From contig CM035432.1 of assembly GCA_020310875.1 (NCBI GenBank), positions 90,331,554-90,395,553 of the forward strand: 64,000 nt of DNA, in the 5' to 3' direction. The stretch comes from Ceratopteris richardii. Its lineage: Eukaryota; Streptophyta; Polypodiopsida; Polypodiales; Pteridaceae. Position numbers and translations under genes: made by a program. Shown one piece after another: positions 49,100 to 60,289 of the stretch. A model generated the notes under the pieces. That model was not told the DNA's origin and made no database searches. It worked only from the letters and a program-made list of their open reading frames with translations. Each line of letters opens with the position of its first letter. Position 1 is the stretch's first letter.

Positions 49100-50400
49100 A
49101 ACAGAAAAAGATGAGTAAATTAATGAGGGGAATTACATTAGTGCAGGAGGTAGAATCCCATTAAGAAGGCCTCAAGACTCAAATAGAACTAGAGGATTTA
49201 ACCATTTATTCCTCAACTGCTCTCATGCTCAATAGTTTTGAAAGACCGTTCATCCTTGCTCAATAGTTTTGAAAGACCATTCATCTTTTCTGCTCCAAAG
49301 TTGGTATTAAATTGGAATACAAAGAGGTGTTGCTAGGTGTTTGCACTAGAATGGACCTAGCTCTCTAGAATTTATGGAGAGCCCACACTCGTTGGTTTAT
49401 ATGGATTAGTAGAAACCAGCAACAATTCAATGCTGGAAAAATGCTCCTTTGGTACTATGATATACAAGGGCTCAGAAAAATTGGTGTTTCTTGTATTTCT
49501 TGTATGTGATCTATTAAGATGTTGTTCTTGACAATTGTACTCAAGTTGCCTTCCTTAAAATGTACCTCCAAACAAATGGAAAGAAACTCTCTTATCCATG
49601 TACTCCTTTGAGAGAGAACACTTTTTAGTGTTTGTTCCATCCCTTCTATGTGAAACCACCCTTAATAATTCCGTTAACAAATCCCCTGAGCTGGCAGCGA
49701 CTATGGGGAGGTCCCTCCAATCTGTAAGGTTCTGAGAAGGCCCCACATATGGTAGAGATCACTTAGAATCATGACAAAAATTATCCTCCTCGGAACACCA
49801 AGCTCGACGACCTTACATGACGATGGTACAAATTGCACTATGCTGTCTTTGCCATGGTTCTTCAGTATACTGTATTACCCCTAATCTGAGTCCGTACACG
49901 GTTCCCCCATCGCCTATCTGGCTGGTACTCGGGTAGGGTAGCTCGACTCCAGCAGGACCGCCTCGGCGGGGAGTTACTTCCAATTCCTGACTGCGGATCT
50001 CGAGAGTTGGCACGTTTCTCTTGGTCGCAGACTTGTGGACACAAATCACCTACTACACAGACGTTGCGAATCGCAATACACCAGTAATCAATACATAGGT
50101 TATCACAGCAGACTGAGACAGAGACGTCTTTCTTCGCCTTCTCTCTCTCTCTCTCTCTCTGACGAAGGCAGACTTTATTTGCGGATGTCATTTTCTCGAG
50201 CCTTTTTTTCCTCTTCGATCAAGTGGTTCGACTTGTTAATGTCGGATGAATCTTTAAGCTCCGTTCTGATAAGTTTCTGATAAATACATAAGAGCCAGAC
50301 AAATCCGTAAGGGCCATGCTGCTGAATCAAGTGCGGATTGTATAGTACGAAGAAAACTTTCTAAGCGTAATCTCCTAATATCATTGAAGGTTTAATCTGC
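49100..50400. other. Upstream region of the LEA-2 gene
   Basis: From about 49450 the sequence becomes less repetitive and more GC-balanced than its surroundings. I see no protein domain. A (CT)n run at 50141-50161 may lie in the promoter or 5' UTR of the LEA-2 gene. No convincing TATA box could be fixed. Confidence 0.35.
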
Positions 50401-50402
50401 AG

Positions 50403-50483
50403 ATGCCGCTATGGTCGAATATGGGGAGTCTGTTCCTTTCCACAGAAGAAGACCTTGCCTCTGTTGCTGCGCTGTATTCTTGA
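50403..50483 (+). promoter_or_regulatory. Overlapping upstream ORF at the LEA-2 start
   Basis: An ATG 8 nt upstream of the LEA-2 ATG opens a 26-codon frame (MPLWSNMGSLFL...) out of frame with it, ending in TGA inside the coding region. If transcripts include it, it could lower translation of the main frame. Whether the mRNA starts upstream is unknown. Confidence 0.4.
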
Positions 50484-51016
50484 GCCTCGTAGTGATCATA
50501 GGAATCATCATCCTCATCTTAGCATTCACTGTGTTCAAGCCCAAGAAACCCACCATCACCGTCGAAAGCTTGGACCTGAAGGGATTCTCAGTGGGTCTGG
50601 ATCGATCCAACTTGATTCCGACCCCTACCGTGAATATCACCCTAGCTCTCGTAGTCTCTCTTCGCAACCCTAATAAAGCAAGTGTGAAGTACGCTGAAAG
50701 CACATCCATAGCATATTACTACGAGGACGAGGTAGCATCCGTTCCCATACCTGCAGGATATGTCGGATCGGACTCTACAGTGAACATATCGACAACTTTG
50801 GTTGCATATGCGGATAGACTGGCTTCAAATTCGCACTTAGCAGGCGATCTCGTCGCTGGCGAGTTGCCTATGACGACAGAAACACGAATATCGGGCCGTG
50901 TCAAGGTAGGTTTCATTAAGCGCCACATTGATATTACATCGCACTGCAACATCTCTATCGTGGTGAGGAATGCTTCCATTGGCAACATGGATTGTCAGGA
51001 CAAGGTGCACTTCTGA
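50411..51016 (+). CDS. LEA-2 (NDR1/HIN1-like) single-pass membrane protein
   Basis: Intact intronless gene of 201 codons. A basic N-terminus and a cysteine cluster (RRPCLCCC, residues 14-21) precede one membrane segment (about residues 22-42, LSLVVIIGIIILILAF). Then comes FTVFKPKKPTITVESLDLKG, the classic lead into a LEA_2 domain. The domain covers about residues 70-180 (NITLALVVSLRNPNKASVKY, YYYEDEVASVPIPAG, AGELPMTTETRISGRVKVG), ending in VRNASIGNMDCQDKVHF. Length fits the family. The chosen ATG is the first in frame after a TAA at 50393. Such proteins sit at the plasma or endomembrane and are tied to stress or defence; this role is by family only. It is the one convincing intact host gene here. 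Confidence 0.93.
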   Translation: MVEYGESVPFHRRRPCLCCCAVFLSLVVIIGIIILILAFTVFKPKKPTITVESLDLKGFSVGLDRSNLIPTPTVNITLALVVSLRNPNKASVKYAESTSIAYYYEDEVASVPIPAGYVGSDSTVNISTTLVAYADRLASNSHLAGDLVAGELPMTTETRISGRVKVGFIKRHIDITSHCNISIVVRNASIGNMDCQDKVHF

Positions 51017-52690
51017 ATATGTTTCAAGTCGTTTATCGTATGCCACTTCCGAGAAGCTCCATGTATTTGTGTTCTTTGCCCAGTTTTTGAAGGATCTTTC
51101 CTGATACAAATACGTGAGCTATTATTTGTAGAATTCTATCTCCTTAATTCTCCTGTAAGCGCTTACATTTCGACATAACTTTTCTTATTCTTCTGTTTCC
51201 TACAACCTGTTTAGAAATACGTCAGCGGTCTAGTGTAGAATATCATACCGTTTACCTGATGGCATGTGATTGCATTTGAGTATTTGTAATGTCTTTTTAT
51301 AATTGTGTACGTCCGGTGTACTTATCTGTAGCCTGTTTTTAGGGAAGTTAAATACCTCCCACATGATAATTCCAGGGATGTAGCGTTTCATCATTCTAGC
51401 TGTAAAAGAGTTCCATTGTATGAAACAGTTCCTGTATATGAAACGTTGAGATTTGTTTTCCCGTCACCTGAGTCTTTATGTGCTCGATTTATCATGTATC
51501 TTAGTAAGGTTTTGTTATTCTGGTTTAAATACAAGCCCTCAAGAAAACTGAAAATCAATGTTTAGCAGATTAAGTGCTCATTTGCATTTTTAATGAAGAT
51601 GAAGGTTGCTTCACAAAGTACAGTAATATACGAAATAGAATGGGTAAATTCTCACACAAATGCACTCCTTTTTCGTAAAGATGGTACACTGTTGGCTCTC
51701 TTCTATATATCTATGGGTGTATGTGGCTGTTATTATCTTTTTCCTGTTGAGCAGCAGAGCTCCTTACTCAACATTGAGAATGTTAACAACCCATTTCTCG
51801 CAGCTTTTTCTGTTTCATTGGTTGTGCTGGAGATGATACATGGATCTCTGATTATTAGAGAGAAGATCCATGTATCATAGTCCTGCTATATTAAGGTCAT
51901 CAAATGCAGGCTAGCCTCTTGCCAGTGTGTGGTGGCATCTGTTGGGGTCCATGCCCTTATGCGGGATTCCATCCTTGTGTCTTTCCCCTTTGTGGTTATG
52001 ACCGGACTTGCAGTGAATCATGCTTATTTACACGAATGCTTTGAGGGTCATTGATCATATGCGATGGTTGAAACAAAGGTAGATACATAAGAAGAAGTAA
52101 GAGATGCACCCAGTAGAGGGAAATTTATCCCCTTTTTCTCAAAAGGTATGTGAACAATCCAGTGGGCTGGTTGACTGGAGTTCCCTATGCGCACCCTCTT
52201 ATCTGTCAAAATGCATATGAACCTAACATTGGGCTGATTGACCGAAGATTTTGTAAGGGGAACCGTCACTTATATACTCATTATGCTCATGGGTCATCGG
52301 TGCGTCTGGGAATGAATTGCATATCATGTCTCTGTGAGGTATCTGTGTTTCTAACCTGAGGCCAAACACTGAATTCAAATATATAGCATCATCTGGGAAC
52401 ATGAACAGACAACTGCAGATGATAAATTTTGTAATTCCACATGATCAGATATAATTCTGTGGATGCATTGGCTGAATTCAATCAATTTCTATTCGCCTTG
52501 GCAAAAGAGGACTTCCTTTTTCTCAATCAGATGCTTTCTAACCATTTATGGCCTGCACCCAAGAGGAGAGCAGAAAATAGCAGGAGTTCATTAAGAAGCG
52601 TTTATGGTATCCCATATCTGCAACCCTAAACCTGTGCCCCACTAATAATACTTCACTTGTTTCACAAAACATCTATAAGTTTATACGGAG
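51017..52690. other. Downstream region of LEA-2, no clear gene
   Basis: Short open frames (51593-51880, 52150-52359, 52441-52629, all +) have no recognisable domain. A 15-bp perfect inverted repeat, ATGATACATGGATCT at 51833-51847 and its complement at 51864-51878, forms a hairpin with a 16-nt loop. Confidence 0.4.
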
Positions 52691-52699
52691 GCTTTACTG

Positions 52700-52965
52700 A
52701 TTAAATTCTAATACATGCAAGACATGGTTACAAATAAAGTACAGGATGAATCAGATGTTTCTCTTCACCAAATCTCTTGTAGCTACCTTTACTTTTACAT
52801 ATTTAGTATTTGGTCTGAGTTTTAGACCCTGATGAAAATCTCAATATATGCAAAACATGATTACAAAGAAAGTACACGATGAATCAGATATTTCTCTTCA
52901 CCAAGTCTCTTGCACTTGTATTTAGTTCTACATTTTTTGTACTTGATCTGAGTTTAGACCTCGTC
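52700..52965. repeat. About 133-bp imperfect tandem duplication
   Basis: The block around ATACATGCAAGACATGGTTA, with its downstream GATGAATCAGAT and TTCTCTTCACCAA, recurs about 133 bp later with scattered substitutions. Confidence 0.8.
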
Positions 52966-53083
52966 ATATAATAGGGACCAAAGTTACACAACAGTTGGTT
53001 CAGGGTAGATCTAGATGTTTGTTCTGTGTACTCGTTGATGGTTTAGGATCCAAATTCCACCTTTTGTTGAGGGTTCTCCGTTG

Positions 53084-53770
53084 TTTTTTTTTTTAATAAA
53101 AGGAAGTTCGGCCTTAGCCTACTCTCCCGGGCTTGAATTAATTAAAAAAAAAGTACAAGAGAAGGGGACTAGTGCCCACCGGATCCTCCGAATCCCACAG
53201 AGCATGGGAAGCTTCTACGGAGTTTAAATGGCATTACAAAGAAGGTTAATCACCCTCTCATCACCCTCATGCGGGGCCCACTTGGGTTTAAGTTTGTTGT
53301 TGATCAAAAGGAGCACTTGATGATGTTTGAAGGGGGGTGGGGGATTTCTTACAATTAGTGATTCTTTTGCCAAGGAGGAACAACGATTTCTCATTCGACC
53401 CCTATTTGGGGGAGTTGCCAAAGTTAAAAGCACATCTTTCCCGCCAGATCTTCCATAGGACCTCCCCTCTAATGGCGTTCTAGAGAGTCGCGGAGCAGCC
53501 GATCGCTTCTTCGAGCAAAGCTTGCTTCCAACTGATATGTTTCTGAAGTCTAATTTTCTTTTTGATAATTTGCCAGAGCTTGTTGGAGTTGAGACAAGTA
53601 AAGAAGATGTGAGCAACATCTTCGATGGATCGGTGGCAGCGCTTGCACCAGGGACGCAACCCACGAATTTTGCTAGCCTTAAGGTTGGTCCAGATACCAC
53701 GATGAAGAATGGTTCTCCGTTGTTCATCTCCATTTCTATGGTAGTTTGGCAAAGACCTCACACTCTTCAC
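53084..53770 (-). mobile_element. LINE (non-LTR retrotransposon) 3' end
   Basis: Read leftward: a frame gives RRTILHRGIWTNLKASKIRG, LRPWCKRCHRSIEDVAHIFF and TCLNSNKLW, the zinc-binding motif of the zf-RVT type at the C-terminus of plant LINE ORF2. LWKIWRERCAFNFG follows after a stop. Non-coding 3' sequence then runs to an A-run (- strand) at 53084-53094. No RT is left, so this is a heavily 5'-truncated copy. Its 5' edge joins the fold-back at 53750. Confidence 0.75.
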
Positions 53771-53980
53771 TATATTCCTTACTCGATGGGAAATCGTCTT
53801 CTTTAAATGAAAATAACATAACGATGATGAACAACGTTATGTTATTTTCATTTAAAGAAGACGATTTCCCATCGAGTAAGGAATATAGTGAAGAGTTGTT
53901 CATCATCGTTATGTTATTTTCATTTAACGAAGACGATTTCCCATCGAGTAAGGAATATAGTGAAGAGTGTGAGGTCTTTC
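53750..53980. repeat. Three-armed fold-back structure
   Basis: Arm A (53750-53823) is inverted relative to arm C (53907-53980) with one mismatch, and relative to arm B (53835-53895, 61 bp). B and C are direct copies 72 bp apart. The 11-nt spacers (ATGATGAACAA and TTGTTCATCAT) are reverse complements of each other. Confidence 0.95.
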
Positions 53981-53989
53981 ATGTGTGAT

Positions 53990-55145
53990 GCCAAGCTACC
54001 ATAGTAACATGTTTGTAAGAATCAAACCTCTCCGTAATATCAATGAGTGGCAAAATATGGCTCTGAATGGTTCTTTTTTGGTTATGGGCCGTGATAATGG
54101 TTTTGATGTTTATGAATACATTGTTTTAAATATTTTGTGATATCTTGCATGTGTTTAAATACTTTGTGCTTTCTTGGGAGTATGTGAGATTGGCACGAAA
54201 AACATGGCTAATGCTTTACGAGGATCAATGTCCGAGGTTGATATTGTGGTCCAAGAAAGTGCCCTTAGTGATGTCTCCTACAAGGTTATATGTTAAAGCC
54301 GTTCGGATATATTCATCAAAGATTTCTTGCTGATTTCAAGTGTTGTTTAAATCATGAAAATGCCCTATATTCTCTTTCTAAGAATATGGCAAAGGCATCC
54401 ATTAAAGTATGAAAACACTTCGTTGTCCATTTAGCAAGTATCAAATACATCATAAAATTGAATGAATCGGGCATATTTTTCGGGCGATCCTAGTGTGGAT
54501 GTAAGTGCTCCATGGAGTGGAAAAAGTTGTTTTGTCTTGACCCTCATGGTGTATAAGATTTTGGTTATAGTCATTGAATCTATCTAGAAACTATCTAGGG
54601 AATGCATGACTACTTGCATAAGTTGCTTGATGATGGGTTGTGGAAAGCCATCTTGCAGAGTAGATATAAATACAGGAAATCAACAGATAGCCTTATGTTT
54701 TATTTATTCTTTTTGGGCATTAAAACCATGGAAGATGCCCATCTATCATGTTTTATGGGAATAATAACACTAGCTTCTTCCGATTCAGCCAATTTGATTT
54801 TGACCACCTCAACATGCTTCAGATTGAGCCTCCTATGGTGTACTTCACATAACTAAGACTCCCTCCACCAATGGTATCATGTGGAGTCCAATTTCTTTTA
54901 GAGTTCTTGGAAATCCTTAAAGGACATGCAAATGCTAACTATATGAAAGTGATATTACCTTCTAGAGCATATGGGGATAGTCCCATAGCCAAGTTGCTAA
55001 GTGGACTATCTAAGGGTTTTGATCATCTCATAGGTTGACTTCATTCACCAATCGATCTTCTTTAAAATGCTGAGAGAAGTCATCAACGATACATGTTGGG
55101 CCAACACTTCACTAGTAGACAAAGCTAGTAATGAGCTTGATTTAC
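53990..55145. other. Unassigned sequence
   Basis: Short open frames (54145-54333 and 54602-54856, +) without recognisable domains. From about 54850 a few stretches look copia-like but cannot be placed with confidence. Confidence 0.3.
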
Positions 55146-55149
55146 CTTT

Positions 55150-55763
55150 GCCCTTCTCACTAGCTAAGGAAGCTTGATCTACAATATACATAATTGACCC
55201 GATTTAGCTAGATTGATCTTCCTATAGGAAACAAAGGATAAAACCTCAAAAGTTAAGGCATTTGAATTTCCTTTCATCATCAAGCAAAGGGTAGAAGCAG
55301 AATGCTAATAAGAATATGCAAGAACATTAAGAACATTCTATATAAGTGAATCATTGGGCAAGATTTTATTTTCAAAAATCAACTCCTCTTTGAGTATCCT
55401 AAGCATTTCTCATTTTTTTTTTCATGATCGAATGTGAGGGATAATGGCATGCTCGATAGGCAAAGCTATCAATGCATGTGCCTCTATATATCTCCCATCT
55501 CAACAAAGCTTCTCTATAGTAGGTGCAATAGGAATTGTAGTACAACCAAGAATTTGAAAATCATAATCTTGAACACCACCTACATCACCTTCTGTCATAG
55601 TATTTGTAGGTGAAGGACATTCTACACAACATCTTGCACAACATTCTACACGCCTTTTGCCACAAATATAGACACATCTTGTATGCCCACAATAGGTATA
55701 TATAGAATCGTCCAACTTATTTTCAATAACTAACATACGAGATACATCATTGCTTTCAACCAT
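55150..55763 (-). pseudogene. Copia family A gag, N-terminal part
   Basis: Starts with MVESNDVSRMLVIENKLDDS at 55763, the counterpart of MAASSDVFCMLVVEDKLDGT in the + strand copy. The end at 55150-55370 corresponds in order to the gag region at 63.78-64 kb of the - strand element. The frame is scrambled in the middle. The element lies tail-side left, and its start is 13 bp from the LTR of the + strand copy at 55777, which evidently inserted just before the gag start. Confidence 0.75.
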
Positions 55764-55776
55764 GGCTAGTGGCTTG

Positions 55777-56006
55777 TGTTGATATATTTAGGTAGTGACG
55801 TGTGTGAACATACTAGGACTGTCGGGGCACTTCTTTCCCTCTTTAGGAGGTTTTTTCCCCCGACTTGTATATACGCCTATAGCCCTAACGAGTTACTTAT
55901 CTTTGTACATTCTAGTGGTAATACATTCAGTATTGTGTGTTGTGATCCAAGCTTCTCCGTCTTCCTTGTGCTGTTCGCGTGCTTCCACATACGTCTAACT
56001 CCAACA
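55777..56006 (+). repeat. Copia family A 5' LTR with PBS
   Basis: TGTTGATATATTTAGGTAGT...CTAACTCCAACA, 230 bp, followed after two bases by TGGTATCAGGGT (56009-56020), an initiator tRNA-Met-like PBS. Confidence 0.93.
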
Positions 56007-56344
56007 ATTGGTATCAGGGTAGGTCATCACTTCATCTATGGTGTCGTCGACACCCCTCCAGTCATAGTCTCAGAATCGCACGAAATTTGATGAGCATACT
56101 GAGGGTGATTAGGAGCTGTATGATGTCGAAATTGTGATCTGAGCTCGTTTTGGCCTTCGAACGCACTATCATAGTGCTTGTGCAGGCTATTTCATCTTTC
56201 TGTGCCAAAGATATGTACAAGTTTTGGTTCACCAATATAAGCATCTCGAAGTTTGCTATTGGTTTAGTAGAACTCGACAGGGTAGTTCTATTCAACTTTT
56301 TCAAATACAGTCACTTTTGCATCAGGGTATTTTAGGTAGTGGCC

Positions 56345-56700
56345 ATGGCTGCAAGCAGTGATGTATTTTGTATGTTGGTTGTTGAGGATAAGTTGGATGG
56401 TACAAATTACCCATTGTGGGCTTATATGATGCGTCATGTATTGGTTGCAAAAAGACTATGGCATATCTCTATTTGTGCCAGGGATCAAGAAGAATTTGTT
56501 ATCAGTTTTAGCTTTAGCCAAGATTGGCTTGGTTGTAAAAGTTGTTGATGATAGATGTAGAGTTCAGATCTGTCAAATGGTGACGTAATAATTTCTTCTG
56601 GCATTTTATGTCATGGGTTGTATAAGCTCATAGACTATGAAAAATCTGTGAATGATTCAACATGTGCAGTACATGATTCTCAGGCTATGTCAGATGCAAA
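56345..56700 (+). pseudogene. Copia gag start fused by deletion to protease remnant
   Basis: MAMAASSDVFCMLVVEDKLD and TNYPLWAYMMRHVLVAKRLW give the gag N-terminus. Near 56465 the sequence jumps into the protease/GAG-pre-integrase region: the DNA for LFMPGIKKNLLSVSALAKIG of the - strand copy follows in another frame. The CCHC knuckle and the DSGA active site are therefore deleted. Confidence 0.8.
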
Positions 56701-57690
56701 GCTTTGGCATGCATACTTTGGTCATCTAAATTTCCTAGTTTGCTATGCCTGCAAAAATTTGAAATGATGTCTTCTTTGCCCAAACTTGAGGCACTCAGTA
56801 AACATGTTTGTGAAGGCTGTATTTTGGGCCAAATGCAGCATTCATCCTTCCCAAAAGGTGGTTCAGTTCGAGCTACTAAGAAATTGTAGCTTGTACATAG
56901 TGATGTTTGTGGTCCTATGAAGACACCTTCTTTTGGAACTATCTTTGCGTTGTGAATTTCATTGATGATTTTTCCAGGCATGCATGGGTATATCCATTGA
57001 AAGCAAAGTCCGAAGTGTTTATGTGCTTCAAACAGTTTTTGGTTTTGGCTGAAAATCTATCAGCATGTAAAATGGGCATCTTGTGTTCTGATCGGGGGGA
57101 GGGGGGAATATATATCTTCTGACTTTAATGCATTTCTGGCTGAACCTGGGATAAAACATCATTGTATAGTGCCGTATACACCTCAACAGAATGGAGTTGC
57201 TGAATGGAAGAATAGGTCACTCATGGAGATGGCGAGCTGTATGGTCAAGAATCAAGTTTGACCACATCGTTTCTTGCTTGAGGCTATTATGTGTGCACAA
57301 AACTTAACAGGTGTTCCACTAAAGCACTGCAGTCTGTCACTCCATATGAGGCTTGGCATGGTCGCAAGCCATCTGTTGCTCATCTGCGTATTTTTGGTTG
57401 TCTCACATATGCATTAGTGCCTAAACAACATCACAAAAAATTGGATGATAAAGCAATAAAATGTATTTTTGTTGGGTACAGTTCTGAAAGCAAAGGCTTT
57501 AGTCTGTATCGTCCACAGACTAAATGCATTTTGGTTAGCAATGATGTTATTTTTGTGGAAGATGCTATTCAGCCTTTACTTTCATGTATGAAGGAGATAT
57601 ATGTTAGCTCCAAAGACATGTATGATACTTTGCTGTCTCTTTTTACAGGTGGACAGTCTAGTGCTGGCCCTAATGAGGCAACTTCTTAGC
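56700..57690 (+). pseudogene. Copia family A integrase
   Basis: KLWHAYFGHLNF-type GAG-pre-integrase sequence, CEGCILGQMQHSSF, VNFIDDFSRHAWVYPLKAKS (first Asp), a frame-broken CSDRGE block (second Asp), and QQNGVAEWKNRSLMEM with the Glu changed in context. PYEAWHGRKPSVAHLRIFGC, KCIFVGYSSESKGFSLY and DVIFVEDAIQ follow. At least three frame interruptions. Confidence 0.88.
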
Positions 57691-57889
57691 CTTTAGAGGT
57701 TTCATCTCATGATGCAGATCATTCCATTTCTGATGCAGATTTGCATGATGCACTTGTTGATGAGACAACTGATATACAGGAGGCAAAAACTATGCCAAAA
57801 TGGCTAGTGCAGACTTTGTGTGATAGCAAATTAGATGCACCTCTGCAAACCATACTCATTTAGGCTCTCATAGTGCCTCTTTTGCATCA

Positions 57890-59350
57890 GATTGGATTTT
57901 GAACATTGGATGGCTGCAATGCAATCTGAATATGATACTATCATGAAAAATGGTACCTGGTCTTTATGTGATTTGCCTCCTGGCAAGAAGGCCATTGACA
58001 CTAAGTGGGTATACAAGGTGAAGCGTGAACCTGATGGAACGGTTGACAGGTATAAGGCTAGGCTTGTTGCAAAGGTTTATGTGTAGGAAAGAGGCATTGA
58101 TTTTGATGAGACCTTTGCACCTACATGCCAAATGACTACTCTTCATAGCATCTGTGCACTTGCAGCTCATCATGGTTGGAATGTACATCAGTTGGACATT
58201 AAAACTACATTTCTGAATGATGACTTGCATGAAGAAGTGTATGTTTTTCAGTCCCGTGGCTTTGTGTAGAAAGGGCATGAAAACCAGGTGTGTAGATTAA
58301 AGAAGGCATTATATGGTTTAAAGCAAGCACCACGTACTTGGTATGAAAAGATACATGCCTATCTGATTGCACATGGTTTTGAGAAGAGTCCAACTAAAAG
58401 CACCTTATATGTTAAGCGTGCTAATGATTTTCTTCTGATCATTGTTGTGTATGGTGCTGACATGCTGTTCATTGGTCCTCATGACAAGCATACTACTGAT
58501 TTTAAGGCTGATTTGCATGCCTTATTTGAGATGTCTGATTTGGGTCATTTGCATCATTATTTGGGCATTCAATCTATGCAAGTTGATGGTGGAATGGCTT
58601 TGTGTCAAACAAAATATATTGACACATTATTGTAGTGTTTTGGCCTTGAAGACTGTAAACCTATTGCCACTCCTATGGAGACAGGTTTACGATTGAGTCT
58701 TCATGATGCTGGAGATGCATTTGATGTTGTTCTCTATCAGCAGGCTGTTGAATGCTTGATTTACTTATGCGTTACTCAGCCAGATATTCAGTTTGTTGTC
58801 TCATAGATGAGCATGTTTATCTTGCCTAGGTGTGAAGCATTGGAAGGTGGTTAAGTGCATCTTTCGCTACTTGAGTGGTACTCGGCTACTTGGATTGTTT
58901 TATCCCAAGGGGGAATCACTATCGCCAGATTTAGATGCTTTTTTTGATTTTGACTAGGCTCATTGCTATGACACTTGTGTGCTCGTGAGTGGTTTTTGCT
59001 TCATGATTGGAAGCTCATGCATATCTTGGTTGAGAAAGAAGTAGCATATTGTGGCCACTTGTAGTTGTGAGGCTGAGTATAGCTTCACAGCGACTGTTGA
59101 GTGTGTGTGGCTCAGATGCCTTATGGCTGATTTGGGTGTTGGTCCGTCTTCTGCCACCACCATCGTCACTGACAGCCAGAGCGGATTGGTAGTTGCGAGG
59201 AACCCTCTCTTCCATGCTTGCAGTAAGCACATTGAGGTGCATTATCATTATGTCAGGGAGAGGTTCTCTGCTCGAGAGATCAGCTTGGCATATGTGCCCA
59301 CACAGGAGAACATTGGAGACCTTTTCACAAAGGCACTTCCCTTTGTGGAT
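57890..59350 (+). pseudogene. Copia family A reverse transcriptase and RNase H
   Basis: RT: WMAAMQSEYDTIMKNGTWSL, TKWVYKVKREPDGTVDRYKA, LKKALYGLKQAPRTWYEKIH and VVYGADMLFIG, in which YVDD has become YGAD, losing the first catalytic Asp. RNase H: SCEAEYSFTATVECVWLRCL, VTDSQSGLVVARNPLFHACS, KHIEVHYHYVRERF and ENIGDLFTKAL. Stops at 58084, 58267 and 58633, among others. Confidence 0.9.
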
Positions 59351-59427
59351 TGATTCCACATAGCTTGGCACTTCCTTATACATGAGTGTCGACTCCTTGT
59401 TCACCGCATCAATCCCATGGGGGATTT

Positions 59428-59656
59428 GTTGATATATTTAGGTAGTGATGTGTGTGAATACACTAGGACTGTCGGAGCACTTTTTTTCCTCTTTAGGAGG
59501 TTTTTTTCCCCGGCTTGTATATATGCCTATAGCCCTAACAGGTTACTTATCTTTGTATATTCTAGTGGTAATACATTTAGTATTGTGTGTTGTGTTCCAA
59601 GCTTCTCCTTCTTCCTTGTGCTGTTCGCATGCTTCCATAGACGTCTAACTCCAACA
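59428..59656 (+). repeat. Copia family A 3' LTR
   Basis: 229 bp with the same ends as the 5' LTR at 55777 and only scattered differences by eye. Confidence 0.93.
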
Positions 59657-59977
59657 ACTTGTATCTTGATGGCTAGTAACTCTACCTTGATGTAGAAAAA
59701 ATGATTGTTTCTAAAAAAGATTTAATAGATATACCTAATCAAGCTCTACTAAACATGTAGCAACATTTAAGGTACTTGTGCTAGAAAATAGAAAACTGTA
59801 TATATGTTTGGTACAAAAGGACAAAATTGTCTTCATAGTTGCTTTGATAGTGCTTTAGACACCAAATGAACTCAAATCAATTTTTCAATTCTTGCTCTTT
59901 TGAATTGCTAATGAGCTCAAGTATGATCACCAGCTTTTTTGTATTTATCAGACATTCATTGAAAAGGTGTCGATGAT
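59657..59977. other. Spacer between two copia elements
   Basis: About 320 bp with no recognisable feature, between the + strand 3' LTR and the - strand 3' LTR. Confidence 0.5.
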
Positions 59978-60206
59978 TGTTGGAGTAAGACGTTTACGGA
60001 AGCAGCGAACAACACAAGGAAGAAGAAGAAGCTTGGAGCACAACACACAAGACTGAATGTATTACTAGAGAATGTACAAAGATAAGTAGCCCATTAGGGC
60101 AATATGCATATATACAAGTCGGGGGAAAAAAACCTCCTAAAGAGGGAAAAAAATGCCCTGGCGGTCCTAGAGTGTTCACACACATCACTACCTAAATATA
60201 TCAACA
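59978..60206 (-). repeat. Copia family A 3' LTR (- strand copy)
   Basis: On the + strand TGTTGGAGTAAGACGTTTAC...CTAAATATATCAACA, 229 bp, followed by a C-run (AATCCCCCC), the complement of the purine tract. Confidence 0.93.
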
Positions 60207-60289
60207 AATCCCCCCTAGGAGTGATGCGGTGAACAAGGAGCTGGCACTCATGTATAAGGAAGTGCCAAGCTATGTGGAAATCACTCCAC

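Larger units (their letters stand above)
55777..59656 (+). mobile_element. Copia family A, LTR-to-LTR copy
   Basis: Complete outline of 3.9 kb: 5' LTR 55777-56006, PBS at 56009, gag start, broken protease, integrase, RT, RNase H, a purine tract (GGGGGATT) and 3' LTR 59428-59656. Flanking pentamers GCTTG (55772-55776) and ACTTG (59657-59661) differ by one base and are the likely target duplication. The interior is shorter than an autonomous copia because gag and protease are joined by a deletion. Confidence 0.9.

Noticed and set aside
53224-53733. 169-codon - strand frame
   Set aside because: It is out of phase with the recognisable LINE zinc-motif frame and has no domain of its own.
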